A DNA stretch of 64,000 nucleotides from Bacillus hominis (GCF_018332515.1 NZ_BOQD01000027.1:1-64000); one strand, 5' to 3'; numbered from the stretch's first letter, positions 24,712-34,168 are shown. Notes: generated from the sequence alone by a model not told the origin. A program made the numbers and translations.

Positions 24712-25005
24712 ATGTTAACAGGAAAACAAAAAAGATTTTTACGTGCAAAGGCACATCATTTAACACCGATTTTTCAAGTTGGAAAAGGTGGCGTAAATGA
24801 AAATATGGTGAAACAAATTGGAGAAGCATTAGAAGTTCGTGAACTATTTAAAGTGAGCGTATTACAAAACTGTGAATTTGATCGTCGTGAAGTTGCAGAA
24901 GAGCTTGCACAAGGTGCACGAGCTGAAATCGTTCAAGTAATCGGAAGCACAATTGTTTTATACAAAGAATCAAGAGAAAATAAGCAGATTAAACTCCCAC
25001 GATAA
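24712..25005 (+). CDS. yhbY: Ribosome-associated RNA-binding protein YhbY/YqeI
   Basis: A 97-residue CRM-domain protein. Family signatures are LTGKQKRFLRAKAHHLTPIF, VGKGGVNENMVKQI and the late GSTIVLYK. CRM proteins bind pre-50S particles or rRNA. The ATG at 24712 follows GGAGGC placed over the aroE stop. The upstream in-frame start would remove that spacing. Confidence 0.92.
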   Translation: MLTGKQKRFLRAKAHHLTPIFQVGKGGVNENMVKQIGEALEVRELFKVSVLQNCEFDRREVAEELAQGARAEIVQVIGSTIVLYKESRENKQIKLPR

Positions 25006-25011
25006 ATTGAA

Positions 25012-25125
25012 ACTTTAATTTGTGTTTTTTAGCCTTCATCAATTGGGCTTTTGTGTGCAGTTAATTTCCGGTCTAGCCTAGTTATTGTCAGTGGTTTTTG
25101 AGGTGTTGGCAAATAGCGAGATGAA
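25012..25125. repeat. Decayed copy of the B. cereus-type intergenic repeat
   Basis: TGAAACTTTAAT, a GGGC/GTGC-rich middle, GAGGTGTTGGCAAATAGCGA and GATGAAA follow the order of motifs in the 63.2-kb copy (GAAACTTTAAT, GGGC...GCCC, GAGGTGGGGG, GCAAATAGCGGGATAAA). The hairpin arms are degraded. The remainder of the 25006-25259 gap holds only the nadD leader. Confidence 0.5.
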
Positions 25126-25259
25126 AAATCACGTAAATTATTTCCATAATTGACGCTTGATAGATAGAGAGTGAAATCAATTGAACTTTTATTAACAGTA
25201 GACTCTCTTCGAATATTTATGGGGAGAGTTGCTGTATGTAAAAGGAAGGAGCGTTTCTT

Positions 25260-25829
25260 TTGAGGAAAATTGGCATTATTGGTGGTACGTTTGATCCACC
25301 TCATAATGGGCATTTGTTAATTGCAAATGAAGTGTATCATGCTTTAGGGTTGGAAGAGGTATGGTTTTTGCCGAATCAAATTCCACCGCACAAGCAAGGA
25401 CGTAACATTACGAGTGTGAAAAGTCGATTAAACATGCTGCAAATAGCGACTGAGGAAGAAGCATATTTTTCAATTTGTTTAGAAGAGCTAGACAGAGAAG
25501 GCCCATCTTATACGTACGACACTATGGTACAATTAACGGAGAAGTATCCGGATGTGCAGTTTCACTTTATTATTGGCGGAGACATGGTTGAGTATTTACC
25601 GAAGTGGTATAACATTGAAAAGTTACTTAAGCTTGTGACTTTCGTTGGAGTTACAAGACCAGGTTATACATTACATACGCCTTATGATATCGTAAAAGTG
25701 GAAATTCCGGAGTTTGCAGTTTCTTCTTCTTTGTTACGTGAGAGATATATGACGAAGAAAACGTGCAAATATTTACTCCCCGAAAAAGTACAGGTATATA
25801 TCGAGAGGAATGGGTTGTATGAATCGTGA
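25260..25829 (+). CDS. nadD: Nicotinate-nucleotide adenylyltransferase
   Basis: A 189-residue enzyme of NAD synthesis joining nicotinate mononucleotide and ATP. The nucleotidyltransferase signature [13 protein letters not shown] (about residue 8) is followed by the late [10 protein letters not shown] motif (ISSTxxR type). The start is TTG behind AAGGAAGGAG. It overlaps yqeK by 11 bases with the chosen yqeK start. Confidence 0.95.
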   Translation: MRKIGIIGGTFDPPHNGHLLIANEVYHALGLEEVWFLPNQIPPHKQGRNITSVKSRLNMLQIATEEEAYFSICLEELDREGPSYTYDTMVQLTEKYPDVQFHFIIGGDMVEYLPKWYNIEKLLKLVTFVGVTRPGYTLHTPYDIVKVEIPEFAVSSSLLRERYMTKKTCKYLLPEKVQVYIERNGLYES

Positions 25830-26388
25830 GGACGCACTTAGTATTGTCAAACAACAAATGCATGAAAAACGTTATATACACACGGTTGGTGTAATGGAAA
25901 CAGCGATTGAACTTGCACGGTTATATGGTGTAGATGAGAAAAAGGCAGAGACGGCTGCTATATTTCACGATTATGCAAAATGTAGAGCGATTCCAGAAAT
26001 GGAAGAGATTATTAAGAGAGAAGCTTTGCCGAAGGATCTACTGCACTATAACAAAGAGTTATGGCATGCACCTGTTGGGGCATACTTAGTAGAAAAAGAA
26101 GTAGGCATTACTGATCCTGAAATTCTACAAGCTATTACATATCATACAAGTGGTCATGAAAAAATGACAATGTTAGATAAAGTTATTTATGTAGCAGATT
26201 ACATTGAACCAGGACGTAAGTTTCCTGGTGTGGAAGAAGCGAGGAAACTCGCATATAAAGATATAAATCAAGCTTTACTATTTGCTTTAAAGCGAACAAT
26301 TCAATTTTTAATGGAAAAAGATCAAACGATTTATCCATTAACATTCCAAACATACAATACAGTTATCAAGGAGGAAATTAATAAATGA
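25819..26388 (+). CDS. yqeK: HD-domain Ap4A hydrolase YqeK
   Basis: A 189-residue HD-domain phosphohydrolase. The metal ligands are His in [10 protein letters not shown] in AAIFHDYAK, then HAPVGAYL and the late ITYHTSGH. YqeK proteins cleave diadenosine tetraphosphate symmetrically to ADP. The ATG at 25819 has GAGAGGAA upstream at suitable distance; ATG 25810 would be too close to it. The 3' end overlaps rsfS by 4 bases. Confidence 0.92.
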   Translation: MNREDALSIVKQQMHEKRYIHTVGVMETAIELARLYGVDEKKAETAAIFHDYAKCRAIPEMEEIIKREALPKDLLHYNKELWHAPVGAYLVEKEVGITDPEILQAITYHTSGHEKMTMLDKVIYVADYIEPGRKFPGVEEARKLAYKDINQALLFALKRTIQFLMEKDQTIYPLTFQTYNTVIKEEINK

Positions 26389-26741
26389 AAGATAAAGAGT
26401 TATTAGTATTAGCGGCAAAAGCAGCTGATGATAAGAGAGCAGAAGATATGGTTGTACTAAATATGCAAGGTATTTCACCGATTGCAGACTATTTTATTAT
26501 TTGTCACGGAAATTCAGACAAGCAAGTGCAAGCAATTGCACGTGAAATTAAATCGAAGGCACATGAGTTCGAAATTAACGTACAACGTATGGAAGGCTTC
26601 GATGAAGCGCGTTGGGTTTTAGTGGACCTTGGTGATGTGGTTGCTCATGTATTCCATAAAGACGAGCGTAATCACTATAATTTAGAGCGTCTATGGGGCG
26701 ATGTGCCGCGTGAAGATATTGCAGATGAGCTAGATCAATGA
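26385..26741 (+). CDS. rsfS: Ribosomal silencing factor RsfS
   Basis: A 118-residue Iojap/RsfS family protein that binds uL14 and blocks subunit joining during starvation. Signature segments are ADYFIICHGNSDKQVQAI and WVLVDLGDVVAHVFH. The start overlaps the yqeK stop (ATGA), and the end overlaps the methyltransferase gene in the same way, so translation is coupled through the block. Confidence 0.95.
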   Translation: MKDKELLVLAAKAADDKRAEDMVVLNMQGISPIADYFIICHGNSDKQVQAIAREIKSKAHEFEINVQRMEGFDEARWVLVDLGDVVAHVFHKDERNHYNLERLWGDVPREDIADELDQ

Positions 26742-27487
26742 AATACGAACAATTTGCTTTGCTGTATGACGAACTGATGAATGATGTCCCTTATGATAAA
26801 TGGGTGGAATTCACAGAGGAAAGTTTGCAACAGGCATCTATGAAAGAGGCAAAAATTCTTGACGTAGCATGTGGAACTGGTAACGTAACACTTCCGCTTG
26901 TGCGAAAAGGTTATGATTTAATTGGTGTAGATCTTTCGGAAGAAATGTTAACTGTCGCACAGCAAAAATTGGCGGGAGAAGGTTATTTTATTCCTTTTTA
27001 CCAACAAGACATGAGAGAGCTCGATGTTCCTGGTGAATTTGATTGTGTGACAATCTTTTGTGACTCATTAAATTATGTATTGCAAGAAGATGGGGTGCAA
27101 GAGACATTTAGAAGAGTTTTCCACCATTTACGTCAGGATGGTTTGTTTTTATTCGATGTACACTCTTTATATAAAATACATCACGTATTTCAAAATGAAA
27201 CATATACAGTGAACGGCGAAGAAATATCACTTATTTGGAACTGCTTCCCTGGAGAAGAATCAGATAGTGTGGAACATGATTTGACATTCTTTGTACAAGA
27301 TTCAGAAGAAGATGTGTATCATCGTTTTGACGAATGTCACGTGCAGCGTGCATATTCGGTTGAAGTGTTAACAAAATGGCTTGAAGAAGCTGGGTTTACA
27401 GTGCTTCGCGTCACAGGGGACTTTGAACGAATTGAAGTGACAGAACAAACAGAGCGCATCTTTTTTATGGCGAAGAAGAATGGATAA
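26738..27487 (+). CDS. yqeM: Class I SAM-dependent methyltransferase YqeM
   Basis: A 249-residue methyltransferase. Motif I is ILDVACGTGNVTLPL (about residue 41), then GVDLSEEML, the acidic FDCVTIFCDSLNY and the late FFMAKK. The methyl acceptor is not known. It is the last gene of the nadD-yqeK-rsfS-yqeM unit, followed by a strong terminator. Confidence 0.9.
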   Translation: MKYEQFALLYDELMNDVPYDKWVEFTEESLQQASMKEAKILDVACGTGNVTLPLVRKGYDLIGVDLSEEMLTVAQQKLAGEGYFIPFYQQDMRELDVPGEFDCVTIFCDSLNYVLQEDGVQETFRRVFHHLRQDGLFLFDVHSLYKIHHVFQNETYTVNGEEISLIWNCFPGEESDSVEHDLTFFVQDSEEDVYHRFDECHVQRAYSVEVLTKWLEEAGFTVLRVTGDFERIEVTEQTERIFFMAKKNG

Positions 27488-27521
27488 AACAAAAGCAACC
27501 GATAAGGTTGCTTTTGTTTTA
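27486..27521 (+). terminator. Terminator after yqeM
   Basis: The stem AAAACAAAAGCAACC/GGTTGCTTTTGTTTT with flanking T-run. Confidence 0.88.
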
Positions 27522-27659
27522 TAGAAAAGATGTAGTTTTAGTTCTAGAAAAATAAAAAGATGATATGTGTGAAGTGTAAAAATGCTAGTTTTAGTGAAAA
27601 TGTAGCATGAAAAAGATAAGTATTAATAAAAAGGATTTGGGATTACGATGGCGTATTTA

Positions 27660-28487
27660 TTATGTGTGTTTATTGAATTGCTGCTCAACGCATTTTAAAT
27701 CTTCATCAAACTTCTCATGTGTCCGTTCGATTAATTTATGAAACATATCCCCAACGTGCTCTTCTAAAATACGAATACCTTCTCCTGTAACACCGCCTTT
27801 AACGCATACCTTTTCTTGTAAAGTAGGTAATGTGAAAATTTCTTTTTCAAGTAATTTCCCCATTCCAATGACCATTTCACTTACTAAAGTAGTGGCTTCT
27901 TCGTGTGTGATATTTGTTTTATCTACAGCAGCGTTAATGAAACATTGTAATAAATAACTAAAAAAAGCAGGGCCGCAGCTTGCTATATCAGATGAAACGC
28001 GCGTTATATCTTCTTCTATAACAAGGGGAGTAGAAATGTTTTTGAATAGACGAAGTAGTTTTTGTTGCCATTCTAGAGAGCAGTTATTTCCAAATGTAAA
28101 TAGTGATGCGCCGGATAAGGCGCGGTTTGTGATGCTTGGAATGATACGAGCGACGTGGCAAGGTATAAGTGTTTCTAATTGTGATGGAGATATGGGGCTT
28201 GTGATAGAAACTAAGCAATTTTCATCTGAAAAATGGTCGGCGTATTTTTGTAGAATAGGGTATATATCTATTGGTTTTACGCAAATGAAAATAAGCTGGG
28301 ATTGTTCGATTACCTCTTGGATTGTTTTGGCTATATGAACAGAAGGGTATTTTTCTTTTATATGATATGCTTTGGCAGGCGTCCGATTAATAATAGTAAG
28401 GCACGAAGGTTTGACAGCACGGGTTTCTAAAAATGCATCGATTAGTATATTCCCCATGTTCCCTGTCCCTATAATTCCTATGTTCAA
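27660..28487 (-). CDS. comER: Late competence protein ComER
   Basis: A 275-residue member of the pyrroline-5-carboxylate reductase family, with the N-terminal Rossmann motif NIGIIGTGNMGNILIDAF and the late VKGGVTGEGIRILEE segment typical of ProC. ComER is encoded divergently from comEA in Bacillus and is dispensable for transformation in B. subtilis. The TTG start at 28487 with GGAGGG eight bases upstream places the Rossmann motif at residue 2. A longer frame upstream has no site. Confidence 0.92.
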   Translation of the reverse strand: MNIGIIGTGNMGNILIDAFLETRAVKPSCLTIINRTPAKAYHIKEKYPSVHIAKTIQEVIEQSQLIFICVKPIDIYPILQKYADHFSDENCLVSITSPISPSQLETLIPCHVARIIPSITNRALSGASLFTFGNNCSLEWQQKLLRLFKNISTPLVIEEDITRVSSDIASCGPAFFSYLLQCFINAAVDKTNITHEEATTLVSEMVIGMGKLLEKEIFTLPTLQEKVCVKGGVTGEGIRILEEHVGDMFHKLIERTHEKFDEDLKCVEQQFNKHT

Positions 28488-28564
28488 TGTTTCATCCCTC
28501 CTTCGTAACAGCTTTCTCATAAACAATATGAATGATGTTATAAATTTATGATTAGAGGTGTAAA

Positions 28565-29164
28565 ATGATGTGGGATTTTCCAAAAAAATGGTTGGGATTA
28601 GTGGTTATTATTGGCACTTTGATTTTTCTTTTTTTCTGGAAAACGAATCAGCATACAGAGCAAACGCTCATTACAACGGAAGTTCAAGCGAAAGATGTGG
28701 AGAAAAAAATTAAACCGAAAATATTGGATACAAAGGAACAGAAAAAAATAATTGTAATTGATGTGAAAGGGGCGGTTTTTAAAGAGGGTGTGTATGAAAT
28801 GAAGGAAGGGGACCGGGTGAAGGAAGCGATTGAAAAAGCTGGTGGTTTGTTGCCGGATGCAGATATGAAGAAAGTGAATTTGGCGCAAATGGTCCAAGAC
28901 CAAATGCTTCTTTATGTTCCTAACAAAAATGAGCCAGTGCAAGAAGGGGCTGCTTCTTCAAAAGGTGAGGGTAAAGTACAAATAAATACAGCTTCTAAAG
29001 AGCAACTTGAAAAAATAACAGGCATTGGTTCTCGGAAAGCGGAAAGTATTTTGAAATATCGAGAAGAACACGGCCCGTTTCAGAAAATAGATGATTTATT
29101 GGAGATTGATGGGATTGGAACGAAGTCAATTGAAAAAATAAAAGATCAAATAATTATTCCATAA
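28565..29164 (+). CDS. comEA: Competence protein ComEA (DNA receptor)
   Basis: A 199-residue membrane-anchored DNA-binding protein. One N-terminal helix (about 10-27, WLGLVVIIGTLIFLFFW), a SLBB/ubiquitin-like region (about 60-115, VIDVKGAVFKEGVYEMKEGD) and a C-terminal helix-hairpin-helix pair (VQINTASKEQLEKITGIGSR and DLLEIDGIGTKSIEK). It binds double-stranded DNA outside the membrane for uptake. It starts ATG-ATG; the first follows AGAGGTG. It is the first gene of the comE operon. Confidence 0.95.
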   Translation: MMWDFPKKWLGLVVIIGTLIFLFFWKTNQHTEQTLITTEVQAKDVEKKIKPKILDTKEQKKIIVIDVKGAVFKEGVYEMKEGDRVKEAIEKAGGLLPDADMKKVNLAQMVQDQMLLYVPNKNEPVQEGAASSKGEGKVQINTASKEQLEKITGIGSRKAESILKYREEHGPFQKIDDLLEIDGIGTKSIEKIKDQIIIP

Positions 29165-29227
29165 AAGATTGACGAAGTTTTTCTTCTTTCGCTACACTAC
29201 AAGTAGACAAAAAAGTAGGTGAAAAAT

Positions 29228-29785
29228 ATGGAACGAATTTCATGGGATCAATATTTTATGACACAAAGCCATCTGTTATCTTTACGTAGTACATGTACAA
29301 GGCTTGCGGTAGGGGCGACAATCGTTCGTGATAAACGAATTATTGCTGGTGGATATAATGGCTCAATTAAAGGTGGCGTACATTGTATAGATGATGGGTG
29401 CTACGTGATTGATAATCATTGTGTTCGAACGATTCATGCAGAAATGAATGCTTTATTACAATGTGCGAAGTTTGGTGCAAAAACAGAGGAAGCGGAAATT
29501 TATGTCACACATTTTCCTTGTTTACAGTGTTGTAAGGCGATTATTCAAAGTGGTGTTACAGCAGTTTATTATGCACAGGATTATAAAAATCATCCGTATG
29601 CCGTAGAGTTATTTGAACAAGCGAGTGTAACAGTGAAGCACGTTCCGCTAGAATATGATATTACATCGCTAGAGGAACAAGAGCGTCACTTGCAGCTAAA
29701 GGAACTATTCGTATCTTTAGAAAAAGATAATTTGTCAATGGAAGAATTACAGCGTGTATTCACTAAAGCAAAAATGATGCTATAA
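29228..29785 (+). CDS. comEB: dCMP deaminase family protein ComEB
   Basis: A 185-residue deoxycytidylate deaminase-like enzyme. The zinc and catalytic residues are HAEMNALLQC (His-Ala-Glu) and PCLQCCKAI (PCxxC). dCMP deaminase makes dUMP for thymidylate synthesis. In the comE operon the gene is conserved but not needed for DNA uptake. ATG 29228 follows AGGTGA; the GTG at 29219 lies within that site. Confidence 0.93.
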   Translation: MERISWDQYFMTQSHLLSLRSTCTRLAVGATIVRDKRIIAGGYNGSIKGGVHCIDDGCYVIDNHCVRTIHAEMNALLQCAKFGAKTEEAEIYVTHFPCLQCCKAIIQSGVTAVYYAQDYKNHPYAVELFEQASVTVKHVPLEYDITSLEEQERHLQLKELFVSLEKDNLSMEELQRVFTKAKMML

Positions 29786-29799
29786 GGAGTGAGTATGAG

Positions 29800-32121
29800 T
29801 TGAATGGACAATGGGGCTATGTTGCAATCTCGTTTATAGTGGGGATTGCAATTACCTTTTCCGCATTGCATTTGTTGACTGCTTGTTGTTTCATTTGTTA
29901 TGTTTTATTTTGTTTATATCGTACTTCGCGTAAAACCTTCATTTTTTGTATTGTAGCGTGTTTTAGTGGCGCTATGTACACCACGTATGTTCAGAGTCGA
30001 AATGAGCCGCTAGGGGATTCCTACGAAGTTACACGAGGGATCGTGCAAAATACACCTCTAATTAATGGGGATCGTCTTTCTTTTCAAATTGAAGATCAGA
30101 ATAAAAACTTAGTGCAGTTAAACTATAAAATGCAATCTGCTTCGGAAAAAAAGCGATTGCAACAATTACATGCAGGTATATCGTGTATATTTAAAGGGGA
30201 GGTGAAAGAACCACAAACTGCCCGGAATTTTCACGTTTTTGATTATCGTAATTATTTATATCAGCAAAAAATACATTTTATATTTGATGTGACATACATT
30301 TCTGAATGTCAAAAAACATCGTTGTCATTCGTTCAATGGATTTTCCTTCTCAGGCAACAAACAATCTCGAAAGTTACAGAAATGTTCCCAGAACAATCAG
30401 GTGCATTTATGAACGCATTATTATTTGGAGATCGACAACAAATGACGTTTGAAGTAGAAGAGCAATATCAACAATTCGGTCTTATACATTTGTTAGCGAT
30501 TTCAGGATCGCATATCGTATTATTAATGGTTATAATGTATTTTGTTTTACTAAGAAGTGGTGTGACGAAAGAGACAGCAACAGTATGCCTTATAGTTTGC
30601 ATTCCCCTGTATATGATCATAGCTGGGGCGTCGCCATCTGTTGTGAGGGCTTCTATAACAGGAGTTTTATTGTTGGTAGCTTTCATGTGCTCTGTTCGCT
30701 TATCTAGTCTAGACGCCTTAAGTATAACAGTTGTATGTATGCTTATATACGATCCGTATCTTATTTTCAACGTTGGATTTCAATTCTCATTTGTAGGTAG
30801 TTTTGCTTTACTACTATCTGCGCCGATATTATTAGGGCGTAGTAATGGAGTAGTTCGAAATTCTATTTACATTTCTATAATTTCACAGCTCGCTAGTACC
30901 CCCATCTTGTTATATCATTTTGGTTATTTTTCTCCTTATAGCATTTTCCTCAATCTTATATATGTTCCTTTTCTATCCATTATTGTATTGCCGTGTAGCA
31001 TTATTATTCTTATATGTATGCCGGTTATTCCATTTTTCGCAAAAGGAATTGCATATGTACTTTCATTATGTCTAAGCATTTCTAATGATTTTCTAAGTTA
31101 CTGTGAAAGTTTCCCTTTTATCCGACTTACTTTTGGTCAAACTCCTTTATTTCTTGTGGCTATATATTGTTTTAGTATCGTTAGTATATTTGTGATTTGG
31201 GAAAGAGTAGTAACGAAAAAAAATTTGTGCATAGTTGTGGGTGTGTTTCTTTTTATTAGTACTTGTCATTATGTATATCCATATTTTCGCGAAAGTGGGA
31301 GTGTTACATTTCTTGATGTTGGACAGGGAGATGCAATATTAATTCGTCTCCCGTATGATAAAGAGGTTTATCTTATTGATACAGGTGGAGCCCTTCCTGT
31401 CAAGAAGGAAGCGTGGCAACAGAAAAAGCATGAATTTTCTGTTGGGCATGATATTCTTGTTCCTTTTTTACAAAAAGAAGGTATAAAAACGATTGATAAA
31501 TTAATTGTAACGCATGGGGATGCGGATCATATAGGTGCTGCGCTGGATTTGCTGTCATCTATTATTGTAAAAGAGGTTGTATTTGGGAGAAAGGAACAAG
31601 ATGCTGTATTGGAAAAAGTGGTGAAGAAAAAGGCGTTAGAAAAGAGCATGAAGATAAGTGTAGTAGGAGAAGGGGAAGGTTGGAGAGTAAATGAAGCGGA
31701 ATTTTTCGTATTAGCTCCAAGGGGGAAAGAAAAGGGAGAAAATGACTCTTCGATTGTAATATGGGCCAGATTAGGAGGACTAACATGGCTATTTACGGGT
31801 GATTTAGAAGAAGAAGGAGAAAAGTTGATAGTATCGACATATCCTGATTTGCGGGCTAATATTTTAAAAGTTGCCCACCATGGGAGTAAAACATCATCTG
31901 CAGATCCTTTTTTAAGCCTTGTACAGCCTAGTGTAGCGATTATTTCTGTGGGGGAGCGTAATAGGTATGGGCACCCGCATAAGGAAGTTATAGAGCGTTT
32001 TAAGAAGATGGGTATTGATATATGGCGTACGGATAAGCAAGGTGCTATTTCCTATGTTTTTAATGGAGAAAAAGGAACCTTTCAAAGTAAAATCACATAT
32101 GATGAAACAAATAGAAGATGA
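29800..32121 (+). CDS. comEC: DNA internalization channel ComEC/Rec2
   Basis: A 773-residue polytopic protein forming the DNA translocation channel. It has an N-terminal DUF4131/OB region (about 60-170), a competence domain with many helices (about 200-500, LIHLLAISGSHIVLLM), and a C-terminal metallo-beta-lactamase-like domain (about 510-760) with LDVGQGDAILI, THGDADHIGA and VAHHGSKTSS. That domain probably degrades the non-transported strand. The start is TTG after AAGGAGTGAG; no in-frame ATG is near. The full length is present, so the gene appears intact. Confidence 0.95.
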   Translation: MNGQWGYVAISFIVGIAITFSALHLLTACCFICYVLFCLYRTSRKTFIFCIVACFSGAMYTTYVQSRNEPLGDSYEVTRGIVQNTPLINGDRLSFQIEDQNKNLVQLNYKMQSASEKKRLQQLHAGISCIFKGEVKEPQTARNFHVFDYRNYLYQQKIHFIFDVTYISECQKTSLSFVQWIFLLRQQTISKVTEMFPEQSGAFMNALLFGDRQQMTFEVEEQYQQFGLIHLLAISGSHIVLLMVIMYFVLLRSGVTKETATVCLIVCIPLYMIIAGASPSVVRASITGVLLLVAFMCSVRLSSLDALSITVVCMLIYDPYLIFNVGFQFSFVGSFALLLSAPILLGRSNGVVRNSIYISIISQLASTPILLYHFGYFSPYSIFLNLIYVPFLSIIVLPCSIIILICMPVIPFFAKGIAYVLSLCLSISNDFLSYCESFPFIRLTFGQTPLFLVAIYCFSIVSIFVIWERVVTKKNLCIVVGVFLFISTCHYVYPYFRESGSVTFLDVGQGDAILIRLPYDKEVYLIDTGGALPVKKEAWQQKKHEFSVGHDILVPFLQKEGIKTIDKLIVTHGDADHIGAALDLLSSIIVKEVVFGRKEQDAVLEKVVKKKALEKSMKISVVGEGEGWRVNEAEFFVLAPRGKEKGENDSSIVIWARLGGLTWLFTGDLEEEGEKLIVSTYPDLRANILKVAHHGSKTSSADPFLSLVQPSVAIISVGERNRYGHPHKEVIERFKKMGIDIWRTDKQGAISYVFNGEKGTFQSKITYDETNRR

Positions 32122-32152
32122 AAAAAAGAAGACTGCCATTAAGCAGCAGCCT

Positions 32153-32287
32153 TTAAGAACCGATGAATTTAATAACAGTTGCAATAATGAAAAGTGTTGC
32201 GAAAAAACCAAATGAGACGATAAATCCTACCCCTGAATCAATAGCGTCATTGCGTTTACTTTGAACGTTTTGTTCAAAATCATTCAT
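32153..32287 (-). CDS. yqzM: Small membrane protein YqzM
   Basis: A 44-residue protein with a polar N terminus (MNDFEQNVQSKRNDAIDSGV) and one strongly hydrophobic helix (about 21-44, ending VIKFIGS). It is nearly identical in pattern to B. subtilis YqzM, which lies in the same place between comEC and holA. GGAGGG precedes the ATG by 7 bases. The function is unknown. Confidence 0.92.
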   Translation of the reverse strand: MNDFEQNVQSKRNDAIDSGVGFIVSFGFFATLFIIATVIKFIGS

Positions 32288-32463
32288 TTAGAATCCCTCC
32301 CCAACATTCCATTTTAGTATAAAATATTGTCAGAAAAAAATCTACAATTTCCATATGAAGCGAAATAGAGTATTTGTACACTTTTTCTAGTTAGTTAAGT
32401 AGCGTGAATTTTTCATTTCCAATCATGTTAACAGTTGGCACTTATACTAAGATTATTATTGTA

Positions 32464-32580
32464 AATAATAAAGGGAAGGTGATTACCGCATACCAATAAG
32501 CAATCCGGGGCTTATTGCGTGGCGTTTTATATAAATAAAGGGGCGGGTTATAAAGCCTGTCCCTTTGTACTTGTAAAACA
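32464..32580 (+). other. Two hairpins and a possible leader peptide upstream of holA
   Basis: After GGGAAGGTG a six-codon frame (GTG ATT ACC GCA TAC CAA TAA) overlaps an 8-bp stem CAATAAGC/GCTTATTG (about 32490-32515). A second stem AAAGGGGCGGG/CCTGTCCCTTT with G-U pairs (32538-32567) follows. It could be an attenuator-like leader for holA or a short RNA. The rest of the 32288-32635 gap shows nothing else. Confidence 0.35.
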
Positions 32581-32635
32581 AAAGCTAGGGCATTAGTATA
32601 AATATATATTGCCAAGTTAGGGAGTAGGAAAAAAT

Positions 32636-33646
32636 ATGAGTGATATACATAAGAAGATTAAAAAGAAACAGTTCGCTCCGTTATATGTATTGTATGGAAC
32701 GGAAGCCTATTTTATAAATGAAACGATAAAACTTATTACAACGGAAGCGCTTGAAGAGGAAGATCGAGAGTTTAATGTTGTGACATACGATTTGGAAGAA
32801 GCGTATTTAGAAGATGTAGTTGAGGATGCGCGTACGCTTCCTTTTTTTGGAGAGCGTAAAGTTATATTAATAAAATCACCATTATTTTTAACGGCACAAA
32901 AAGAAAAAATAGAACAAAATATAAAAATTTTAGAAGAATATATTGGGGAGCCATCTCCTTTTTCTATTCTTGTTTTTGTTGCGCCTTATGAAAAATTAGA
33001 CGAACGAAAAAAAATTACAAAACTATTAAAGAAAACAGCGGATGTAATAGAAGCAAATGCGATGCAAGTGCAGGATGTTCAGAAGTGGATTGTTTCTCGT
33101 GCGGATGAGGTGCATGTGCATATTGATAATGCAGCTGTTAGTTTGTTGTTAGAGCTTGTGGGAAGTAATGTAACAATGTTGGCGAAGGAAATGGACAAGT
33201 TAACGTTATACGTCGGTATGGGCGGAGAAATCACGCCAAAACTTGTCACGGAACTTGTGCCGAAATCTGTTGAGCAAAATGTATTTGCTTTAACAGAAAA
33301 AGTGGTGAAAAAAGATATCGCTGGTGCGATGCAAATTTTAGACGGATTATTTACACAGCAGGAAGAACCAATTAAATTGCTCGCGTTATTAGTAAGTCAG
33401 TTCCGCTTGCTCCATCAAGTGAAAGAATTGCAACAGCGTGGTTACGGACAAAATCAAATCGCGTCACATATTGGTGTACATCCGTACCGGGTAAAGTTGG
33501 CGATGAATCAAACGAAGTTTTTCTCTTTTGAAGAATTAAAAAAAGTTATTATAGAATTAGCGGAAGCTGATTATAGTATGAAGACTGGAAAGATGGATAA
33601 GAAACTTGTGCTTGAGTTTTTCTTAATGCGGTTAAATCATATGTAA
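32636..33646 (+). CDS. holA: DNA polymerase III subunit delta
   Basis: A 336-residue clamp-loader subunit that opens the beta clamp. The N-terminal AAA+-like region begins KKKQFAPLYVLYGTEAYFIN and includes the DLEEAYLEDVVEDARTLPFF beta-interacting segment. The C-terminal collar domain covers residues about 215-335 (EPIKLLALLVSQFRLLHQVK). Length and layout match B. subtilis YqeN. It is convergent with rpsT. Confidence 0.93.
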   Translation: MSDIHKKIKKKQFAPLYVLYGTEAYFINETIKLITTEALEEEDREFNVVTYDLEEAYLEDVVEDARTLPFFGERKVILIKSPLFLTAQKEKIEQNIKILEEYIGEPSPFSILVFVAPYEKLDERKKITKLLKKTADVIEANAMQVQDVQKWIVSRADEVHVHIDNAAVSLLLELVGSNVTMLAKEMDKLTLYVGMGGEITPKLVTELVPKSVEQNVFALTEKVVKKDIAGAMQILDGLFTQQEEPIKLLALLVSQFRLLHQVKELQQRGYGQNQIASHIGVHPYRVKLAMNQTKFFSFEELKKVIIELAEADYSMKTGKMDKKLVLEFFLMRLNHM

Positions 33647-33650
33647 TGAT

Positions 33651-33723
33651 ACAAAAAAGTTCACGTACTTGTTACGTGAACTTTTTTGTGTATATAAAAA
33701 ACGATCCGAATGGATCGTTTTTT
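33651..33723. terminator. Two adjacent terminators between holA and rpsT
   Basis: A stem ACAAAAAAGTTCACGTA/TACGTGAACTTTTTTGT (33651-33688) serves holA. A second stem AAAAAACGATCC/GGATCGTTTTTT (33696-33723) serves the convergent rpsT. Confidence 0.88.
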
Positions 33724-33730
33724 AAACGCC

Positions 33731-33988
33731 TTACGCGTTTACTTGTTTCGCTAAGCGAGATTTTTGACGAGCTGCAGCGTTTTGGTGGATAAGACCTTTA
33801 CGAGCTGCTTTGTCAAGTTTTTTAGAAGCAGTTTTGAAAGCTTCTTTAGCATTTTCAAGATCGTTATTAGTAACTAAAGCTTCTACAGTTTTAACAGCAG
33901 TACGCATGTCAGACTTGATAGAAGCGTTATGTGAACGACGCTCTTCGCTAAGTTTAGCGCGTTTGATAGCAGATTTGATGTTTGCCAT
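33731..33988 (-). CDS. rpsT: 30S ribosomal protein S20
   Basis: An 85-residue 16S rRNA-binding protein made mostly of three helices. It begins [20 protein letters not shown] and ends [20 protein letters not shown]. The start is fixed by GGGAGGTGA six bases upstream, with a promoter TTGCAA (34068-34073), 17 bases, TAAAAT (34045-34050) on the minus strand. It is monocistronic. Confidence 0.97.
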   Translation of the reverse strand: MANIKSAIKRAKLSEERRSHNASIKSDMRTAVKTVEALVTNNDLENAKEAFKTASKKLDKAARKGLIHQNAAARQKSRLAKQVNA

Positions 33989-34044
33989 ACTTTTCACCTC
34001 CCTGGTGCAATCGAATGACTCGATTCTTACATAGAACAAGTGAT

Positions 34045-34073
34045 ATTTTATCAAACGGTGAAGAGAATTGCAA
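34045..34073 (-). promoter_or_regulatory. rpsT promoter
   Basis: On the minus strand TTGCAA, a 17-base spacer and TAAAAT lie about 60 bases before the rpsT start codon. Confidence 0.7.
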
Positions 34074-34168
34074 TAGTATATCAATGAAATTTCACGTAAA
34101 GGAAAGAATGACCTAATATAACTTGGGGAAATCTAACGATATTTACTATGAATTACGGAGGAGATACG

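Noticed and set aside
25029-25313. Minus-strand frame of 94 codons overlapping nadD
   Set aside because: It covers a decayed repeat and the antisense of nadD, with no ribosome-binding site and no recognisable family.
27640-27700. A 16-codon plus-strand frame (MAYLLCVFIELLLNAF) overlapping the comER end
   Set aside because: The ribosome-binding site is poor, and most of it is antisense to comER; no independent support.
34085-34168. Sigma-G promoter for gpr
   Set aside because: A GAATGA-like -35 is visible, but no convincing -10 occurs at the right spacing; not listed as a site.
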